Positions 16,174 to 18,474 of a DNA stretch of 18,474 nucleotides are shown piece by piece. Under the pieces are notes generated by a model. That model saw nothing but the letters and a program-made list of their open reading frames with translations, was not told the origin of the DNA and made no database searches. A program made the position numbers and the translations under genes. Source of the stretch: Gammaproteobacteria bacterium UBA6968 (GTDB lineage: Bacteria; Pseudomonadota; Gammaproteobacteria; Pseudomonadales; Azotimanducaceae); the NCBI GenBank assembly GCA_002450255.1, contig DJYW01000123.1, positions 20,609-39,082 of the forward strand. The letters run 5' to 3'. Each line of letters begins with the position of its first letter. Within the stretch, counting starts at the first letter, position 1.

Positions 16174-17439
16174 TTAGGGTTCTGAGTTCTTGCCGTCCTG
16201 TGCGCTTGGATCTAGTTCTTCCTCGGTAGATAGTGGGGTATCTTGCCTCGCTGCTTGTCTCAGCGCCCCGATATCGATGGTTGAATTGAAAGGGCTACGA
16301 GTTTCGATATCTGCGATGTCTTCGGCAACGTAGTCGCGTTCGCGCTGCAAAAAATTAGTGACCGCGTCACGGAATTGGGCGTCTGCTATCCAATGCGCGC
16401 TGTAGGTCGCGCAGGGCAAGTAGCCCCTGGCGACCTTATGTCCACCTTGAGCGCCAGCCTCTACTTTCGCCAAACCGCGCGAGATCGCGAAGTCGATAGC
16501 TTGGTAGTAACACACTTCAAAGTGTAAAAAACGGTGGTCCTCCAGGCAGCCCCAATTGCGACCGAATAACGTATTGCCACCAATGAAATTTAGCGCACCG
16601 GCGATATACCGGCCCTCCCGCTTGGCCATGATCAGGAGGGTTTCTGAAGGCATGGTTTGATGAATGCGCGAGAAAAAATCCCGGGTCAGATAGGGTGTGC
16701 CCCACTTGCGGGCACCGGTATCTAAATAAAACTGGTAGAAAGCGTCCCAGTGTTCCTCGCGGAGGTCTGGACCAGTTAGCCAGTCTATTTCAATGCCGTT
16801 ACTAAGTGCGTCCCGGCGCTCTCGTTTCAGGTTCTTACGCTTCTTCGATGCCAGATCAGCAAGAAAGTCATCGAAGGTCGCGTAACCGGAGTTTAACCAG
16901 TGAAATTGTTGGTCCATGCGCTGCAAGAAGCCGTAATCCGCAGCAGTTCCCCATTCAGGCTCTTCCATAAAAGTTATATGTACAGAAGATACGCCAATCT
17001 TTTCTGCTATTTCGGTGCAGGCTGAGAGCAAGATTGGACGCGCATCAGAGTGGTTCCTGTGGCACAGCAGGCGGGGTCCGCTGGCCGGTGTAAACGGTAT
17101 GCAGCTTTGTAGTTTGGGGTAGTAATCGCCGCCTGCCCGATGCCAGGCATCAGCCCAGGAGTAATCAAAAACGTACTCGCCCTGAGAGTGGTTTTTTAAG
17201 TAAAGAGGGATCACGCCGAGTAGATCATCTCGGTGTTCAACAACCAGATGAAAGGGTTTCCAACCCGTTGCTGCTGTGGCGCTATCGCTAAGCTCCAATG
17301 CGCACAAGAACTTATGGCTTAAAAATGGATTGTAGTCATTACCCACGGGCACGCAGGCGTCCCACAGTGTCGAATCAATTTCGGTAATCGATTCCAGTAC
17401 GCGAGCGCTGACAACATTGGAACTAGCTGAATCTTGCAA
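16174..17439 (-). CDS. COG3146 FemAB/GNAT-like acyltransferase
   Basis: The 421-aa protein matches the family once called peptidogalycan biosynthesis protein (COG3146, PF04339), built on the GNAT/FemAB fold. Diagnostic stretches are HWLNSGY (180-186) with FDDFLADLASKKRKNLKRER (189-208), FGRNWGC (292-298), LHFEVCYYQAIDFAI (305-319), and EAGAQGGHK (327-335) leading to RGYLP. These are the strings I rely on for the call. The biochemical reaction is not established for the family; an aminoacyl or acyl transfer role is inference. There is no signal peptide, so it is cytoplasmic. The only usable start is TTG at 17439, with AGG 8 nt upstream. It stands alone, 147 nt from asnS, and the 128-bp 5' region contains a short hairpin (ACCCT-GCGT-AGGGT, 17502-17515). 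Confidence 0.85.
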   Translation of the reverse strand: MQDSASSNVVSARVLESITEIDSTLWDACVPVGNDYNPFLSHKFLCALELSDSATAATGWKPFHLVVEHRDDLLGVIPLYLKNHSQGEYVFDYSWADAWHRAGGDYYPKLQSCIPFTPASGPRLLCHRNHSDARPILLSACTEIAEKIGVSSVHITFMEEPEWGTAADYGFLQRMDQQFHWLNSGYATFDDFLADLASKKRKNLKRERRDALSNGIEIDWLTGPDLREEHWDAFYQFYLDTGARKWGTPYLTRDFFSRIHQTMPSETLLIMAKREGRYIAGALNFIGGNTLFGRNWGCLEDHRFLHFEVCYYQAIDFAISRGLAKVEAGAQGGHKVARGYLPCATYSAHWIADAQFRDAVTNFLQRERDYVAEDIADIETRSPFNSTIDIGALRQAARQDTPLSTEEELDPSAQDGKNSEP

Positions 17440-17567
17440 CGGTAGAACCTGGTTAATTAAGCGTTGTTAGTGACGTGGCCGAATAACTGCAAGTAGATTA
17501 CACCCTGCGTAGGGTATTGGGTTTGTGAATACGGCCTTCGTGTTTTGCCTATCCTGTGGGTTGGTAA

Positions 17568-18029
17568 TCAAAAAATGCCCAAGTCCAAACCTGCAGCGAG
17601 TGCGGCACCCAAAGCATTGCAGTCGGCAAGCGCCTGCTCATCAACCGGGCCTCGACAGATGAGCGCTTCTTGCACGGGGATTAACGGATAGCCCCTAGCG
17701 ATTCGCTCGATGCTGGTCACGGCGCCGGTGCCATCGTTGCCGGCACAAATGAACATTGCGTAAGGCAATGGTGCGAGTTTGCCTTCTACTGCATAGAAAG
17801 TGCGCTCGAAAAAGTCTTTGATCAACCCAGACATATAGCCGAAGTTTTCCGGCGTGCCGACTAGTAGTCCGTTGGCCCAAAGCAAATCGTCGGCAGTTGC
17901 TTCCTGCGCCTGCAACAAACGTACAAAGAGGTCTGGGTAGGCCTCCTGGGTGGCCCCTTGATAGGCTGCCGCAGCTAGTTGGGCGGTATTGCCGGTGTGG
18001 CTGTGATAAACGATTAAGAGGTTCTGCAT
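17568..18029 (-). CDS. flavodoxin-fold FMN protein / NAD(P)H-dependent oxidoreductase
   Basis: A 153-aa flavodoxin-like protein. The first strand LLIVYHS runs into the FMN-phosphate loop SHTGNT (10-15). The isoalloxazine-contacting segment is GTPENFGYMSGLIKDFFERT (58-77), and GNDGTG (97-102) forms the third loop. This arrangement resembles WrbA-like and FMN-reductase proteins more than electron-transfer flavodoxins, because the second loop carries a helix of the MSGLIKDFFER type. The protein is shorter than WrbA (about 200 aa). Cytosolic; the electron partner is unknown. ATG start with only a weak purine-rich upstream sequence. Inverted repeats at 18051-18090 and 18146-18159 lie upstream and could control it, but that is inference. 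Confidence 0.82.
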   Translation of the reverse strand: MQNLLIVYHSHTGNTAQLAAAAYQGATQEAYPDLFVRLLQAQEATADDLLWANGLLVGTPENFGYMSGLIKDFFERTFYAVEGKLAPLPYAMFICAGNDGTGAVTSIERIARGYPLIPVQEALICRGPVDEQALADCNALGAALAAGLDLGIF

Positions 18030-18050
18030 AACTTTTCTGGACAGCTTATG

Positions 18051-18090
18051 GCGTATGGATACGCTGGGCGCAGTTGCGCAATCGCCCAGC
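18051..18090. promoter_or_regulatory. two overlapping inverted repeats upstream of the flavodoxin gene
   Basis: GCGTATGGATACGC (18051-18064) is an inverted repeat with 6-bp arms and a 2-nt centre. Overlapping it, GCTGGGCG (18063-18070) and CGCCCAGC (18083-18090) form a perfect 8-bp stem whose 12-nt loop contains the palindrome TTGCGCAA (18074-18081). They lie 22-61 nt upstream of the minus-strand ATG at 18029. No T run follows on either strand. Mutually exclusive leader hairpins or dimeric operator sites are both possible. Confidence 0.4.
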
Positions 18091-18145
18091 CCTTGGCTCT
18101 GCTACGAAACCGAATATTCTCAATTGCCAGCGCATGCTGACCGCA

Positions 18146-18159
18146 CCCGCCTAGGCGGG
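18146..18159. promoter_or_regulatory. perfect 14-bp palindrome
   Basis: CCCGCCTAGGCGGG is perfectly self-complementary, the form expected of a dimeric regulator site. It lies about 117 nt upstream of the flavodoxin-like gene and about 255 nt upstream of the plus-strand gene. Which gene it serves, if any, is unknown. Confidence 0.35.
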
Positions 18160-18412
18160 ATACGAACTCTCCTGAGGCTCTAAAATCCATCTCGCTTTGT
18201 AATCCTTGTTGCTGCTCAACGCGGACCACTCCGCTCCTGTCCAAAGCACCTCGATCGCCAGCAAAGAGAGCTGACTCGGTTCAAAGATGGGAGCTACCAC
18301 GTTGGCTGAGGTTATAGTACGTTGCCAGGCGGAGAGGGAAAGCCAAATCGACGATCGCATCCTACAGCACTGCATTGGTCGTTCGGCTAAACACGATGAG
18401 GGAGACTGATTT

Positions 18413-18474
18413 ATGCTGATTCATCAATTTATACTGCAAATACGCACCGCTTTTATGTTGCTTGGGTTTTCACT
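18413..18474 (+). CDS. N-terminus of an unidentified protein (partial)
   Basis: An ATG at 18413 is preceded by GGGAG at 18400-18404 with an 8-nt spacer, a good ribosome-binding site, and the frame stays open to the end of the window (20 codons). The residues seen, MLIHQFILQI then RTAFMLLGFS, are hydrophobic after an initial His/Gln, suggesting a membrane segment or signal sequence. Too little is present to name a family. Confidence 0.6.
   Translation, partial: MLIHQFILQIRTAFMLLGFS

Larger units (their letters stand above)
18030..18412. other. divergent intergenic region
   Basis: This 383-bp stretch separates the minus-strand flavodoxin-like gene from the plus-strand gene that starts at 18413. 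It contains the palindromes listed separately and two minus-strand frames (about 75 codons each) that overlap in different frames, lack ribosome-binding sites and resemble nothing known. No tRNA fold was found. It most likely carries promoters for both flanking genes. Confidence 0.5.

Noticed and set aside
17502..17515. terminator between the flavodoxin-like and acyltransferase genes
   Set aside because: The hairpin has only a 5-bp stem and no following T run.

Overview
The window reads as a stretch of gammaproteobacterial chromosome, probably from a free-living, perhaps marine, species. The gene families and residue patterns (GloB, RarD, monofunctional HisI, M17 aminopeptidase, LipA, an MdlA/MdlB-type ABC pair, AsnS, CysS, a COG3146 acyltransferase, a conserved stand-alone HNH protein) are all typical of that class. 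The genus cannot be fixed from sequence alone. No rRNA, tRNA, insertion sequence, phage gene or CRISPR array was seen.

Layout. 1-1820, plus strand: a repeat-containing leader, then gloB and rarD 2 nt apart. 1898-2602, minus: a SPOR-domain lipoprotein, convergent with rarD. 2603-3584: about 1 kb without a convincing gene, holding two simple-sequence repeats. 3585-4184, plus: an HNH nuclease-like protein. 4260-6733, minus: cysS followed, with a 1-nt overlap, by a full-length flavin-monooxygenase-like protein that has lost the FAD-binding signatures. 6913-7197, plus: a small YkoF-like thiamine/HMP-binding-fold protein. 7198-7960: another gene-poor gap with hairpins, a 10-bp tandem repeat and a small minus-strand reading frame that runs through that repeat. 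7961-16026, minus: a tightly packed run, in transcription order asnS, mdlA-like, mdlB-like, lipA, M17 aminopeptidase, hisI. 16174-17439, minus: COG3146 acyltransferase. 17568-18029, minus: flavodoxin-fold protein. 18030-18412: a gap with strong palindromes. 18413-end, plus: the start of a further gene.

Most genes are housekeeping: methylglyoxal detoxification, aminoacylation (Cys, Asn), lipoic acid synthesis, histidine synthesis, peptide turnover, drug or lipid export, and envelope work. The six-gene minus-strand run is unusual in composition, but its spacing (0, -4, 27-132, 77 and -14 nt) suggests at least partial co-transcription.

The most unusual signal is at about 7295-7662. A small reading frame with a good ribosome-binding site crosses four copies of a 10-bp repeat, and all three frames stay open after the repeat, so gain or loss of one unit would swap the C-terminus. 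This could be a phase-variable locus or chance, and it needs comparative data. The second is the degenerate flavoprotein coupled to cysS.
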